Assembly (NCBI GenBank): GCA_003254925.1 | Contig: QANZ01005865.1 | Location: 46,567-110,566, forward strand | Direction: 5' to 3' | Origin: Chamaecrista fasciculata | Lineage: Eukaryota > Streptophyta > Magnoliopsida > Fabales > Fabaceae | DNA length: 64,000 nucleotides | Shown here: one piece after another, positions 1 to 12,800 of the stretch | Numbering within the stretch: the first letter of the stretch is position 1 | How the letters are laid out: every line of letters starts with the position of its first letter | The notes under the pieces: generated by a model | What the model was told of the DNA's origin: nothing | What the model saw: only the letters and a program-made list of their open reading frames with translations | Database searches by the model: none | Position numbers and translations under genes: made by a program

Positions 1-230
1 CTCAGCCAGTATAAAAGGTTAACCCTTCACACTGGAAAAAGGTACGCTCTCTACTCAGTCAATTGACGTTATTGAGCTCATAACCCTTACTAACTTAAGC
101 ATCGGAGGTGAATCGCAGGGCCACCCTGTGTGTTCATTGTCTTGCAGGTAACCCTTGACCCAGAGTTACCTCATCTGAACCAGGTAATGACCCCCGTCCA
201 GAACCTAGTTCATCAATTTCGCTAACAAAT
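1..230 (+). mobile_element. LTR retrotransposon fragment (possible 3' part of a long terminal repeat)
   Basis: The segment has a TATAAAAG box at 11-18. It is followed by a stretch (about 95-150) of the type 'acttaagcatcggag ... cttgcaggt', seen in the R/U5 part of many plant Ty3/gypsy LTRs. It is cut by the window edge, and no primer-binding site or coding domain is visible downstream. This is a resemblance call from family knowledge; a solo or truncated LTR is the likely state. Confidence 0.45.
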
Positions 231-991
231 TGAAGATTAAAACAAACAAATAAAAAATATTATATAATAGGGGTTAATTTAAAAATAAATATCTAATAAA
301 TCTTAAATAAAAAAACATTTATTTTCAATATTATCTTTGACATATTATTTTGAACTAAAATGTGTTTTTTGATATTTTTATAATTATATATATATGTGTG
401 TATTAATTTAACTGGTTCAATCATTAACTTAGTAACCAAACAATGGAATCAATGACTTGGTGACCCGAATCTCTAATCGGGCCAATCACCGGTTTAGGTT
501 TTTAAATTATGATTTGGGTACTTATCTCGTATGGGCGAGGATTTGAATCTTCTGGTTGATGTGAGAGTCTCATTTTATGGATGATATGTAAATTTTTTTC
601 ATAAATTTTCAAAAAATAAATAAAAAAATATTCTCTAATCGTAGTGAGATATATATTGGTGTTTATCTCCACTTAAACTTTTTTCAATAAAAATCATTAA
701 TATTTGTAAATATTTATATTTTATTTAGATATGGAAATAGTTCGATGAAAGTTTCGATCAAGAATGTAGCCATAATTTAGCAAATTGTTTGAAATAGGTT
801 ATCCGGGTTCCTAGAGCTGAATTAGACACTTTCGATGGATGTTGGGGCATTGATAACCTTAAGAAAGGATTATATATTGTTTCTTGGCCACCAAAATGAA
901 ATTATGTGAAATTATCCAAAAATTGCTTTCTTAAGCCTAATATATAGTGATATACGTGGGCTTGCAAGTTAAACAACTAGAGGCTGTTGTC
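231..991. other. AT-rich intergenic DNA, nothing recognised
   Basis: This stretch has high A+T, short homopolymers and stop codons in all frames. No gene, RNA or clear element end is seen. Confidence 0.6.
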
Positions 992-1274
992 TAGGGATGA
1001 TCATGGGTAGGGTACTATGATACCCGGACTCATACCCGGATGTGAGCGGGTATCAAAATCAATCCACATATCCATACTCGCTGGGTAGTCTAATCCCCAT
1101 ACCCGCACCCAGACCTGGAAAAATTTTAAAAAATTATTTTTTGTTAATATAAAATTTATATTTATCCAATTTTTACATCCATGACTACTAAAAATAAAAA
1201 AATAAATCATAAATATGAATACATTAATAAAATATTTCAATATTTATAAAAACTTTAATATTTTTTCAGTAAAA
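992..1274. mobile_element. hAT-like element fragment
   Basis: It begins 'tagggatgatcatgggtagg' and continues with repeated 'acccg/cgggta' motifs. This is the terminal style of short plant hAT-derived elements ('tagggatggcaa...gggtagggta'). The other end is missing because the sequence meets a single N at 1275, so no terminal repeat pair or 8-bp target duplication can be shown. Confidence 0.4.
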
Positions 1275-1275
1275 N

Positions 1276-4200
1276 CCTACTTCTCAGGCTATAAACGCAT
1301 CCATTATATTTCAATTTTCATTTTGTTAAATTGTTAATCATTATATTTGGTAGGTAGATATATATTAAAATTCAAACAGATGTAAATAAATCTTTCAATC
1401 CGGCCAGTAACCTCCTATAATGCAATGTTTGAAAATTACGCAAGGAATCCATTACCCATCTAAAGCATTTCCTGCTTAAAAATGATCATACATCATATAA
1501 GTATAAAGATTAAAGAAACCAACACTCACTTTTTTATTTTAAAAAGAATCTTGGCACCACAATTAAAATAAAAGAATACAGTCGTGCCAAAAATAAAAAA
1601 TAAAAGAATACAAAATAAAAGAAATTCTTTTTAGGCGGATACAATATGTACAGTGGTTTAAGACATTCTTTGACCAAAAGCTTAGACCTCCTTAGAGGAG
1701 ACAATTAGAGGTTACAGACGTTGATACTGACAACAACTTAACTTTCTTTTGATAGGAGAAGGCCTTATAAAGTTATAATAGGGCTTCCTCTTACAACACC
1801 ACTACTATGCTCTCTTTTTTTTCTTTCTAAATCTTGGTCCACTGTCTCCCTCGTTTATTAGTATTCCTTTTTCTTCTTCCTACATTCTACTAAAAGAATA
1901 TCTTACCTGCCACTCCTAAGAAAAATAAAAATCTCATTACAATATGCACCAATCACTCTTCAGTCTCCACTATACCTAGCTATACCTCAAAAAGGGGGGC
2001 TTCTCAATAGATCAAATTTCAATTCAAACACAACAAACAAAACTACAAAAAGGAAAAAGAAAAAATCAAATAAAAAAGAAATAAAGAAAGAAAGAAAATA
2101 TCTCTAACCCCTAAGTGAGAGAAAGAAAGACAGACATTCCAGTTGTATCTCGTTGCTTTTGAGGTGTGTAATTTTATGTGTTCCCAAAGTTTATTTTAGT
2201 AATAATTGTCTTGTTCTTATTTTATCTGTGTAAATCTAATATAAAATACCCCCAGGCGTTGTTTAACACATTTGCATGCATGCATGCAAGCAAATGCCTC
2301 CACGACACCCACGTGGCATCTTGGTTGAAGATATTATTAACTACTCTTATTCTTGATTAATCGGTCCTCGTCGGATTAGGCATTAGATAGTGAAGTAGTA
2401 GTAGATATGAATTTAGTAATAATGAATTCTCTCATGCACAACACAGCCTTACATTGGAAAAGTGGGAAACACTGTGAGAAGTGGCAGGTGTGGGTCCCAC
2501 CAAATCCAACGAGCCACGTAACATCATGATTAACGAGAGCATTACATGTAAGACCGTGTAGGAATTAAAACTGCGGAATTGTGAGGCGGTGACCATTACA
2601 TTAATTACGCCCCACACGCATACACGCACGCTCTCTCGTATTAGGGTTCGAAAATTGGAACGTATGATTAAGCAAATCCCAGAGTTTCCACTCAAAAAGC
2701 ATGAAATCAGATTCTCAATAATAATGACTGGATTGCTTAACCATTGGAGATCTCAATTTCCTTCAGGGATGGATATGGCGCGTGTGATCCACGCCCAATT
2801 AAGAGTGAAGGATAGGGTGTGAGGTCGCGTGAGGAGCAAGTGGTGTGTGTAAATAAATGACAATGTGACGCTTAGCGTCTTGGGCTAATCGTAGTTTTTG
2901 CTCGTAGTTTACAAAGCAAATAGAGAGCATCTTTTGGAAAGCGGTGGTCGTCCCGTTTGTCGAACTCTGGTTCATCAATCTCTAGACGATCTGATTCTCT
3001 CTCTCTCTCTCTCTCTCTTCGTGAATGTTTTTTTGAATCTTTTGATCGAATGGGGTCGATATTCCAGAGGGTATTGTTTGGGCTTTGGCTAGCTATGATG
3101 AATGTGGGGTCACTTATTATTTTTTAAAAAAACTAGTTTGGGTTTTATATATCTTATATTTCTATGGACCTTTTCTTTTTGGAAGGAGTTTCTATCTTTG
3201 ACCCAAAGAGATCTATCTCCCTTATAGTAGAAACACACACAGTAAGCCAAGGAGAGCAGGGCAGGGGTTTGTTTGCTTTGATGATTGCAGAGTATCACAT
3301 TTGGATACCTTTATCTTTCTTTCTCTCTCAAGCTCTTTACCTTTTTCTTATAATGATACAAATTGTAATTATTTTTACAAAATAATAATAACCAGGGGTG
3401 TTGCACTTGCATAGCAGTAACACTGTTGCTCCCACAAGAAAACTAAAATAGCAGTAAAAAAAGAAGAAGCAAATATATAATATATTATAGTTGGTGATGG
3501 GATTTGGATTGGGTGATTCGGGAGGATGAGGGTAGTATCATGACGAAATTGGCTGTGTGTGTGTATGGTTCACGTGATTCCAACGGTACGGCCAAGGCAG
3601 TGATGGGAATCGGAGCTCCAAAAACTGGTCGTTGTTGTTGCTGCTGCAGATTTGACGGATTGGACGGCCTATAACAACTAACGGAGTGGGGCTGTTTAAT
3701 TATAGGAGAGACGAGTGGTCATTGTTCTATTCAAATTAATTATATTTATATATTGAGATATAGATATAGATATTTCCCCACAAATTCTTCACTCATATAT
3801 ATCCCACCCCATTTCTAGTGCGTGACACCAAGACCCGTTTCATATTTAATTCAATTACTTCACATTTCTTAAATATATAACTATATATAACTAAACAATT
3901 ATTAATTAGTAAAAGCAATAATTGAATGAATAAAACGAAAGGATTGATTATTAGGGATAGTTATGAGGCAATAGGAATGAATGTATGTGGCAATAAATGT
4001 TGTTGGAATACCAAGGATTGAAATGAATGGTTTAAGGAGTATAATAGGAGGAGGGAAGGAATATTGGGATTAGAGAGAGTGGGGGAGAAACGAAGAGGGA
4101 GGAGCGTGAGAATAAGAGAAGAGAAGAGAAGAGAGGGGGAAGGGGAAAGGGAACTATTCCATTTTCCTTGGGAGGCTGGCAGTGACAGAGGCAGAGGGCA

Positions 4201-5155
4201 GAGGCAGATACGGATACGGACACAGGTTTTTGATGTATTGGGTTTGAGACTAATAAAATAGCCTCGTGATCGGAGAAGGCAGATCCATGGAAGACTGTTC
4301 CCGCTAGTCACGTGGGCTCTTTTGACTACCCCAATGACCAAACCATCCCTATTCCCTCTCCCTCCACTAATATTTCCCTTTTCTATTTAATTAATTACTC
4401 TTCAAACTACACATAAATAGTATATGATTTTATACAAATTCACAAAAAAGATGGAAACTGAAAAAAAAACACTTGCTGCATATACCCTACCACACTCACT
4501 GCATGGACTCAGTCATAGTAACTTAACCCTTGATTTCTTCTCACTCAATCTATAACGCAGTTTCTCTCTCTCCATAGAGAGTGGGTCCCCGTCTGTCCAT
4601 GTCTTTATATGAAGCCATTTAATTTCTCTCTCATCTCACACTATATATGCATATAAATATACGTATGTGCATCTCTCCCTTTGCAATTAACGACAACGTG
4701 GACTGCAGGTGCTGACTGGTATTTCGCCATTTTATTAGCTTATAAAGCTAACAGACAACTCCCCCTTCTCATTTCTCTCCCCACTCTCGTACCATTCAGC
4801 TAGCTAGCTCTTTCTTCCAAGTCCAAGTACCCCCTCTTACATTTCAAACATTTTATTATTGCCATTCTCTCTCACTCTTACTCTCCTGCTTGTACTTCTC
4901 TGCCCTCTTTCCTTCGAATCTATAAACTCATCATCTCATCTCCTCTCTCTCTCTCTCCCTCCCTCCGTCTATTAATTCCCTTCACCACTTACTTCTTCCT
5001 CATCATATCATCGAAACAACCCTCCCTCTGTATATACATATATTTCTTGACATATTTATATATATAGTCGATTAATCAATCTCGAGGTATTCATTGGGAG
5101 CACCCAAGGTGATAGACACAAGAAGAAGAAGAAGAAAAAAAAAAAAGAAAACAGA
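1276..5155. other. Upstream region and leader of the GATA gene
   Basis: No coding gene is seen; predicted short frames are low-complexity or AT-rich. A CT microsatellite lies at about 2994-3019. A long pyrimidine-rich tract from about 4740 to 5010 looks like the 5' leader of the GATA mRNA, and an AGAAGAAG purine tract abuts the start codon. A CACGTG E/G-box lies near 3571 and another near 4309. The 3.5-4.7 kb part is the likely promoter, but the start site cannot be fixed from sequence alone. Confidence 0.5.
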
Positions 5156-6070
5156 ATGATGCATCGTTGCAGTAGTAGCCCACAGGGGCACGTGATGGGA
5201 CGGTGTACATGTGGTATGTTTCACACCCAAACTAATTCCTCCTTCTCTATGCTATTCTCCATGCCCAACCACCACAAACCCTACGATCATCATGATCATT
5301 ATTCTTCCGACATCATGTATTCTTCGTCTTCATCTTCTTCCTCCTCCGTTGACTGCACCCTCTCTCTAGGCACACCCTCCACTCGTTTCACCGAAGACGA
5401 AGAAAAACGCAATCGCCATCATCATCATCATCATCGCTCTTCAGTTCCCAACTTTTGCTGGGATTTATTACAATCTTCCAAACACACCCCACAATCCCAC
5501 ACCAAATCCAGTAATAATAACGAACGTGCTAATAATAATCACTCATCGGCTGATCCTCTTCTTGCTCGTCGTTGTGCCAACTGTGACACCACTTCCACTC
5601 CCCTCTGGAGAAACGGCCCCAGAGGCCCCAAGGTAATTTTAATTTATATCACTTTTTTTCATTTAATTAATCTATAATAATTAATATAGCTACATTCATC
5701 AAAATTAATTAATTAATTGATTATATTTGAATTACAGTCACTGTGCAATGCGTGTGGGATTAGATTCAAGAAGGAAGAGAGAAGGGCGAGTGCCGTGGCG
5801 GCGGCGACGACAACGGCGGGATCCTCCGGCGGCCTGATGGAGTCGCCGGCGCAGATGTACAGCCACCATCACCACCACACTTCATGGTACGGCGGCCACT
5901 CTCAGAGCCAGAAAATCCCGTGCCTCTCGCCGGCGGCGATGGGCGGCGAGTTTCGGTTCGTTGACGACGTCGTTGCTGATCGCGACGGTGCCGATAACGC
6001 CATTCCGTTTCTGTCTTGGAGACTCAACGTAACGGACAGACCGAGCCTCGTGCACGACTTTACAAGATGA
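5156..6070 (+). CDS. HAN: GATA zinc finger transcription factor, HANABA TARANU clade
   Basis: The gene has two exons, 5156-5632 and 5738-6070, with a 105-bp intron and a 269-aa product. The single type IV zinc finger is Cys140-X2-Cys143-X18-Cys162-X2-Cys165, with TPLWRNGPRGPK in the loop. The intron falls inside the finger, after GPK, a conserved position in this class. The N-terminus carries VDCTLSLGTPSTR and the C-terminus ends in SWRLNV-DR-SLVHDFTR; both mark the HAN/GATA18-19-20 clade. Ser and His homopolymers (about residues 57-64 and 89-94) are unconserved spacers. Family role: nuclear regulator binding GATA sites and controlling shoot meristem and floral organ boundaries. The ATG chosen opens MMHRCSS and follows a long leader without a better upstream start. 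By neighbours it matches Arabidopsis GATA19/20 as well as HAN, so the exact orthologue is uncertain. Confidence 0.95.
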
Positions 6071-6110
6071 AACGAAACGAAACGAAACAAAACGAGACGA
6101 GACGAGACGT
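6070..6110 (+). repeat. GAAAC/GAGAC pentanucleotide tandem repeat in the 3' UTR
   Basis: About eight units of gaaac passing into gagac start at the GATA stop codon. The array lies in the expected 3' UTR and could vary in length between alleles. Confidence 0.85.
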
Positions 6111-6298
6111 ACGTTGGGAATTGATGTTTTGATGATGGATGGAAACGACAAATGGGAGGAGGACCTATCTAGCTATAGCTTAACTAGTCGACGGTCAAGA
6201 TCGCGCAGTTATACGTCAACGTTTTACGATGATATTGCGGATGTTTTTGATGGCGATGGTTATCGTCCTCTCGCGTCAATATTATATATTTTTAAAAA

Positions 6299-6299
<1 letters not shown>

Positions 6300-6330
<31 letters not shown>
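6300..6330. repeat. (ATT)n microsatellite
   Basis: About ten perfect TAT/ATT trinucleotide units lie roughly 230 bp past the GATA stop codon, probably in or just beyond the 3' UTR. Confidence 0.9.
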
Positions 6331-9300
6331 GGTTAATGTCTTTGACCTTTTCCTTTTTGTTTGCTTCCTTTTCTCCGTCTTGCATAAGATGGAGTGAAAA
6401 TGGCATAATTCTATGTTCTAAGCTTGCTTTTTCTATGGAGTTATTTCCTTAACTTTCTCTTTCAGTTACAAAAATTGAACCTCCCTTTCTGTTACTTGAC
6501 TTACTTCACTTTCTCTCTCTCTATATATAAATTTATAACGTTTAAAATAAATATATATGGTGTTTGAGTGTTGACAATAAGAATATATATGAACCGTGGG
6601 ATGAATTTGATTGATGCATTGGGGGAATCATATATTCATATTCAACAAGGGCTTTTTCAGGGGGGTTATATACTTTATATATATTATATTATGATCATGA
6701 TCAGCATACCATGATTTGGTGTGAAAAACAAAAACTATAAGTTTAAGCTTAAGTGAGTGTGAAAGTTAATGATGGTAGTTTTCATTTTCCTGAATCCCAC
6801 AAGGCAGATAGATGCAGTGAGTATTAGAGAGGGAGTGCAGAGTCTGATGCATTCAAAGTTCAGTTGATGCAATATTATTTCTGATCGGTCCAATGCCAAT
6901 GTTGGATCACTGTTCTCTCTGAACCGGACACTGTGCGGTTCAGAACAGTGAAACTGAGATGTCCCTTTTGACTGCATCGAATCTAACCCTCCAATCCAGT
7001 TTCTTTTACACTGCCTCCCAACTTTGCCTACTTTTTCCCATCTTACACAATTCTTTAATCCACTTGGAGGGATTTCTCATCCCGCAATATATAAATGTAT
7101 AATCCTCCACCTGCGTTTTTTCAAATAACAACTAACTTAAAAAGCATCAAAATAGATTTATCTATTAGTAGTCAATTATAAGACTTAATTACAAATCTCA
7201 AAAATTATGTACATAAAGTTTAATTTAGCGAGGATCATGAGTTTTCTGATTGGGAACTTGTTGTATGCATATATTATATGCTTGACATTTTTCTCTTAAT
7301 TCGCATCGTCAAGATTTCACAGGGCTGTTAGGCTATTCGGAATTACTTGTAAACTTAGCATATAATGAAACCGAGTGAATTATACCGGCATTCTCACTCT
7401 TTAATATATATGTATGCATATGACGATTCATTTAAATTTCTAGTGTTTTTCTGACCGTAGTGAAACAATAGATAACTAGGGATAGCCAAACTCTTCGAGA
7501 GGAAGTTAAATCGGTGGTCCATAGCCAGTGGTATCAACGGTTTAATTTGATACGTTCTTCTTTTGTTTAATATAATTGTTTTTGGTATGAATGAATATGT
7601 ACCTCATTAATAAAGAAAAGATAATTATTGAGAAAAAAAGGTGTTATTGTAGTTTTTTAAGGTACAAATCCATGATAAAAAGCTCAAATGAAAGTAAAAG
7701 GCTGAATCAAACGACTTCAGAAGGACGCAATCCCCAGATCTAACACTCGACAAAAAGTGATTTAATCTGCCCAAAGAAGTTCCAAGTACGTTGATTGAAA
7801 CCCATTGTCGCCACTTATCCGTTTTAGCCTAATTGACTAGTCAACTTTCAAGAGTTTCCTTCAAGATCTGTGTAACTGTCAGTATAAAAGTTGTTTTAAC
7901 TTTTTTATTAATTATAAATATTTATTTAACTAAGCTGTACGTATTTCATAAGTTTTGTTTGATAAAGCTGAAATAACTGCGTATTTATCAATAAATTTTT
8001 TGTGTGGCCTGACGCATTTATCAATAATAATAGCACCTTTAAGGCTTTAACTATAAAACTCGTACAATTATATATATTTTGCATAAGCTATTTCTAGTCA
8101 TTTATATGTATATATATATATGAATATATAGCTACATTCACTACTCACTATAAAAAGTGTAGTTGCGATCCTTGTGGGCTTAGTCATTTTTGTTTTTGCC
8201 ATAAAAGACAACGATGCTTGTTATTTTTTATCTCTATTTTATTTAACTAAGTTGCCATAAAAACAAGTGATGCATGCTATTCAACTATTTGTTTCTCCTT
8301 TTGTTTTTTCATATGCCATACCTCAATTAGTATTACATTGGAGTCAATATGTTCTGAACATTTATTGATTTTTTTTCAAAATAAGGGCGACCTTTTTTTT
8401 GGGTCAAAAAATAAGGCAAACATAATCAATTAATTAATTGGAGTCAGTGATGCCACGAACAAGTTCGACCAGGAGTCCATGATCCAGGTATCACCTTTGG
8501 GCTAGCGGTCCATGATCCACTAACAAATCTAGATGTCTGTGTCAAGTTGTCAACTGTCAATTGTTGATTATTTATTTAGAGTGTTTTTTTTTTTGGGTAT
8601 TCCTAATCATTCCTGATATGTTGAAAGTATTATACGGCATGATTTGAGGTTATTAGAGGATTAGGATTTAGGAGGCTATCATTTTAATTGCATTTGATTG
8701 TTTATTTAATTTAATTGTAAAACGATAAATAAATGATCAATTATAACTGAAATAAAAATATTATCGCCGACGTGTTGGATTTAGGCGTCTAGCCAAATGA
8801 ACTAGTCTCCTATAATTTGACGAATGAATATTTGAATCCTTTCTTAAGGTATCTATATTTAATATTTGATCTTATCTCAAATAAGATTGCTTTCAATAAA
8901 GGATATCTATAAAAAAAACAAAAAATAAATAAATAAAAATATATATTATCATTGAAATAATTTTATGAGATTTTTAAATGGTCAACCATTTTAATTGCAG
9001 TTATAACTCAAAACCAAAATATGATCCCATTTTATATTGTAAATCTGAACAGCTGTAGCTTGATCTCTCCAGTAGATTGATTGTTGTGTTGATGATGAAA
9101 ATAAATACCCTACTTCTGCATATGTTGTTAAACCCAAAGCAGCATTAATATACTATAGTTGTGATGTGGAGAGAGAAATATGCAAGTAGAAAGAGAAAGT
9201 ATTACACTCTTAAAATACTATAGAGATCCAAATTGGTAATTTATCTACCCTAACATGATTGGAAACTTGGGATATATACATACATAATAGAATCATGGAG

Positions 9301-9800
9301 AGTAGCTGGAAAGCCCCAAAAAAAACAGCAGCTAGAAGCTAGTACATAAACGATTTGAAGATAGAGTAGTACTAAAATTTAATAAATCACGTAATTGATC
9401 ATAAATACGTATAAAGTAGCAGAAAAAACTCTCTTTACATGAGTCGAAATTGTTTATTCAATATCATTCTATTTATATATATATCCATGATCAGTCCTGG
9501 TTAATTGGTCTTGAAAAAAATCCAAAATGCATGCATATATATCTAATCTGAAACTTGAGAAATGAAAAGACAGCTTTCAACAAAAAAAAAAACAGCAGAT
9601 ATATTTAAGGTTTTTTTTGATTGGTTAGTAGAACATTTTATATCTTGAAATTTATGAAAATTCATTTAAAAGATAATTTTTATATATTTGAAAACTCACT
9701 TGACCAATCAAAGAAAATCCTATTTATAGGTATACACATGCAGTATGCACATTTCTCAAACTTGAATACGAAGGCAAGCCAGAAGCATCATCGATCTCGA
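6331..9800. other. Intergenic region between convergent GATA and sugar transporter genes
   Basis: No coding potential or recognised element is seen. It is AT-rich, with short (AT)n runs near 8105-8130 and 9475-9485. The first few hundred bases probably include the GATA 3' UTR, and the last part the 3' UTR of the minus-strand transporter. Confidence 0.6.
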
Positions 9801-12800
9801 TCATCCGATGAATGATGCCTGTATTTCTTCCAGAGTCCTTTCCTTAGTCTCAGGAACCCAAAGTTTGACGAAAGCAACAGTACATAAAGAGAACATTGCG
9901 TACATGGCGAAAGTCCCTGCTCACATCCATTATATAGAGTATTATATTTGAACCACTGATATTGTAAGGCAAGCATGAAATTGACCGAAAAAAAAAAAAT
10001 TAAAGACAAAATTAATAGTTAATGTAAAATTTAGAAACGAAAATTTGTATTTTTCCCAAAAATATTTTTCACTTGTAAGACATGATATTTTAATAAGATT
10101 CTTATTCTGTAATGATTACTTATATATGCAAATCAATAATACATTTGACAATATTTTGTGAATAATATCGTGATTGTCAATTTGTCAGGTGCAGACTGAA
10201 CTCGCCTAATAGCGTGATGTTAACTTCATCTAATAATTAGACGTACGCATTTTCTGAATTGCTGTCATGTGGTATTGAATATTTTTGAAAAATAAATATC
10301 AAATTAAAATGTCGCATATTCTAAAAATTATCTTGTATTTTTTGATAACAGAAAAACAAATATATTGACCTGCTGGGCTCCAATTCAAGAGCAAGTTGGC
10401 AGTGACAGTGATTGCCCACGCAGTGAACCAATTTAAGAAGGTGGCTAAGCTTCCAGCAAGACCCTTAATATCTGGGGGAAGTATCTGTAAATTAAACAAC
10501 ATGTAGCATTAATTCTTATAGCCTTCAATATCACTTATTAATTAGTCAATCACCATGGCGAGGTTCTTTAATATTTATCTTTTTCAAGTTTTGAGTTTAG
10601 TGTATTTAAGTAAATATTAAATTACAATAAAGATTAATAGATCTTCTTTTGCACACCTCTGCCATTAGAAGCCAAGGAAGTGGTCCCATGCCAAGAGAAA
10701 AACCAACGCCCATAGCCTAAACAGAAACAGAGGGTCATCGATCTCATAGAAAAGCATGGAAGAACTGAAATCACAAATATATTAAATTAAATATGTATAG
10801 AATCATATATACCACTAGACCCACTACAGCCAACATTCCCAAAAATTTCTGTAGATGAGTATCATGTGATATGAAATCCTGAAAGCAATTAATCAAACGA
10901 ATTAAAATCATTTATTTGAATCGGTGATATAAATGAATTAACTTGCTATTTCAGTATTGCCAACCTGCATAAAGAATACTGCTGAAATCAGGACGAGGCT
11001 AGCTGTCATCAAACAGGAAGATGCCTGCACAATGTGAAGAAAGTTGTCATATATGTGTGTGTGTGTGTACGTAGTATTGAAATGTATAAGGTTTGTGTTT
11101 GGATATTTATTCAAGTGTAATAAGTTTCACTAGGGATGTTGTCGAGTGTAAAATTTTAGTCTCTCCAATTTCAACAGAAAATTTTTGTAATAAAGTTCTC
11201 TAATGACTTATACTAGTTACTTTGGAAGAAATCACCAATAGCTTTCTTTAGTTCAATCCACCTTCCAATAAAAATACTATTGTAAGGACTAAGGAGTATT
11301 ACTCACTATCAAAAGCACCCTCCGGCCAGTTTTGTCCACCAGCCAAATAGTGACCCCAGACATCACGACCTGTATATTTAAGAAAAAAAAATGAGAATGA
11401 ATTTAGAAGAAGGCTCTATTTTATCCAAGAAATAGATTTTGACACATTGCAAGTTGAGACACATTTTCACCTGAATTAGATTTTGTGTTAATTATTGGTT
11501 AGAGATAGAAAGAAGAGAAGAGCTACGACTNCGACCTGTATATTTAAGAAAAAAAAAATGAGAATGAATTTAGAAGAAGGCTCTATTTTATCCAAGAAAT
11601 AGATTTTGACACATTGCAAGTTTAGACACATTTTCACCTGAATTAGATTTTGTGTTAATTATTGGTTAGAGATAGAAAGAAGAGAAGAGCTACGACTTTA
11701 AACTTTTTTATTAAAATGATCTTTTCTGTCAGAAGTCAAAACCAAAATATGACTTTTTTTTTCCTAAGATTATATATGAGATTCACATGAAGGCATAGTT
11801 TTTAAACCTGAATAGCTCCCGATCCAAATGTAGCAACATCACTGGATGTAACCCCTGTTATACATGGTATGTAGGTGAAGATAGAAAACTTAAGTGAAAA
11901 ATTAACATAACACAAATAATTGGCTGTTTATTTATGGGTGAATTTTTTAATTACCTGCACTTGCAAAGATCTTACTAGAATAGAAGAAAACTCCAGTCAT
12001 ACCAGTAAGTTGCTGAAGAACAAGTAATCCAACCCCTACCTGCAAGCACTCTGATATAATTTGGAACTCATGCCCCAACAAAAAAAAAAAAAAGAAGCAA
12101 GACCAGAAAGAAGGAATCGTATAATATGTATATATATACCGTTAAAGGAAACCAGTATCTTCTTCTCCGAAGATCTGATAACTGAATAGGATCTGTTTTG
12201 ATGGTCGATGATAAGGATTCCTGTAAGAATGTCATTATAGAAAAGTGATATAATTGTCGGCGAAGCCTTTTATCGTATATATAGAAAAAGGTAAATCACA
12301 AAACCATGGGTAATATAATGTAATAAGTACATCGATTTCTCGAGCTTCCATTGTAATGTCAACGAGAGGTCCTCTTAAAGATTGTAAGGAAGCCTCAAAC
12401 TTTTCCTTCATCCCCATTGCAGCCTAGAGAAAGAAAGAATATTAGGAAGAGACTGCCAAAATTAGTGGAATTTGGTTTATATTAATTGAAACAATTAATT
12501 AATAATTTGTAGGATGCATACCAACCATCTAGGAGATTCTGGGATGAACAATAGCCCAGGTATCAACATTGCACAAGGTAAACTTCCTGCGAAAAAGTGG
12601 ATGGATTAATTAATTAATGGTTCGATATTTTTCTTCAATTTACGTATGTACGTACCTAAAGCTGCTAGCACTCTCCAGTTGACAAAAAGTCCCAACATAT
12701 AAGCCATCATTATCCCAATAGTAACTGAGAGCTTAAAGGAAAATTGGGAAAAAGAAAAATATCAACATTAATTTGTTTGGAAGATCAATATAATTACAGG

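Noticed and set aside
3961..4341. 126-aa Ser/Leu/Pro-rich minus-strand frame upstream of the GATA gene
   Set aside because: It arises from a purine-rich GAGAAGAGA tract; low complexity, no domain, inside the GATA promoter.
5882..6151. Minus-strand frames opposite the GATA second exon
   Set aside because: They are antisense shadows of a GC-rich coding exon and have no recognisable protein.
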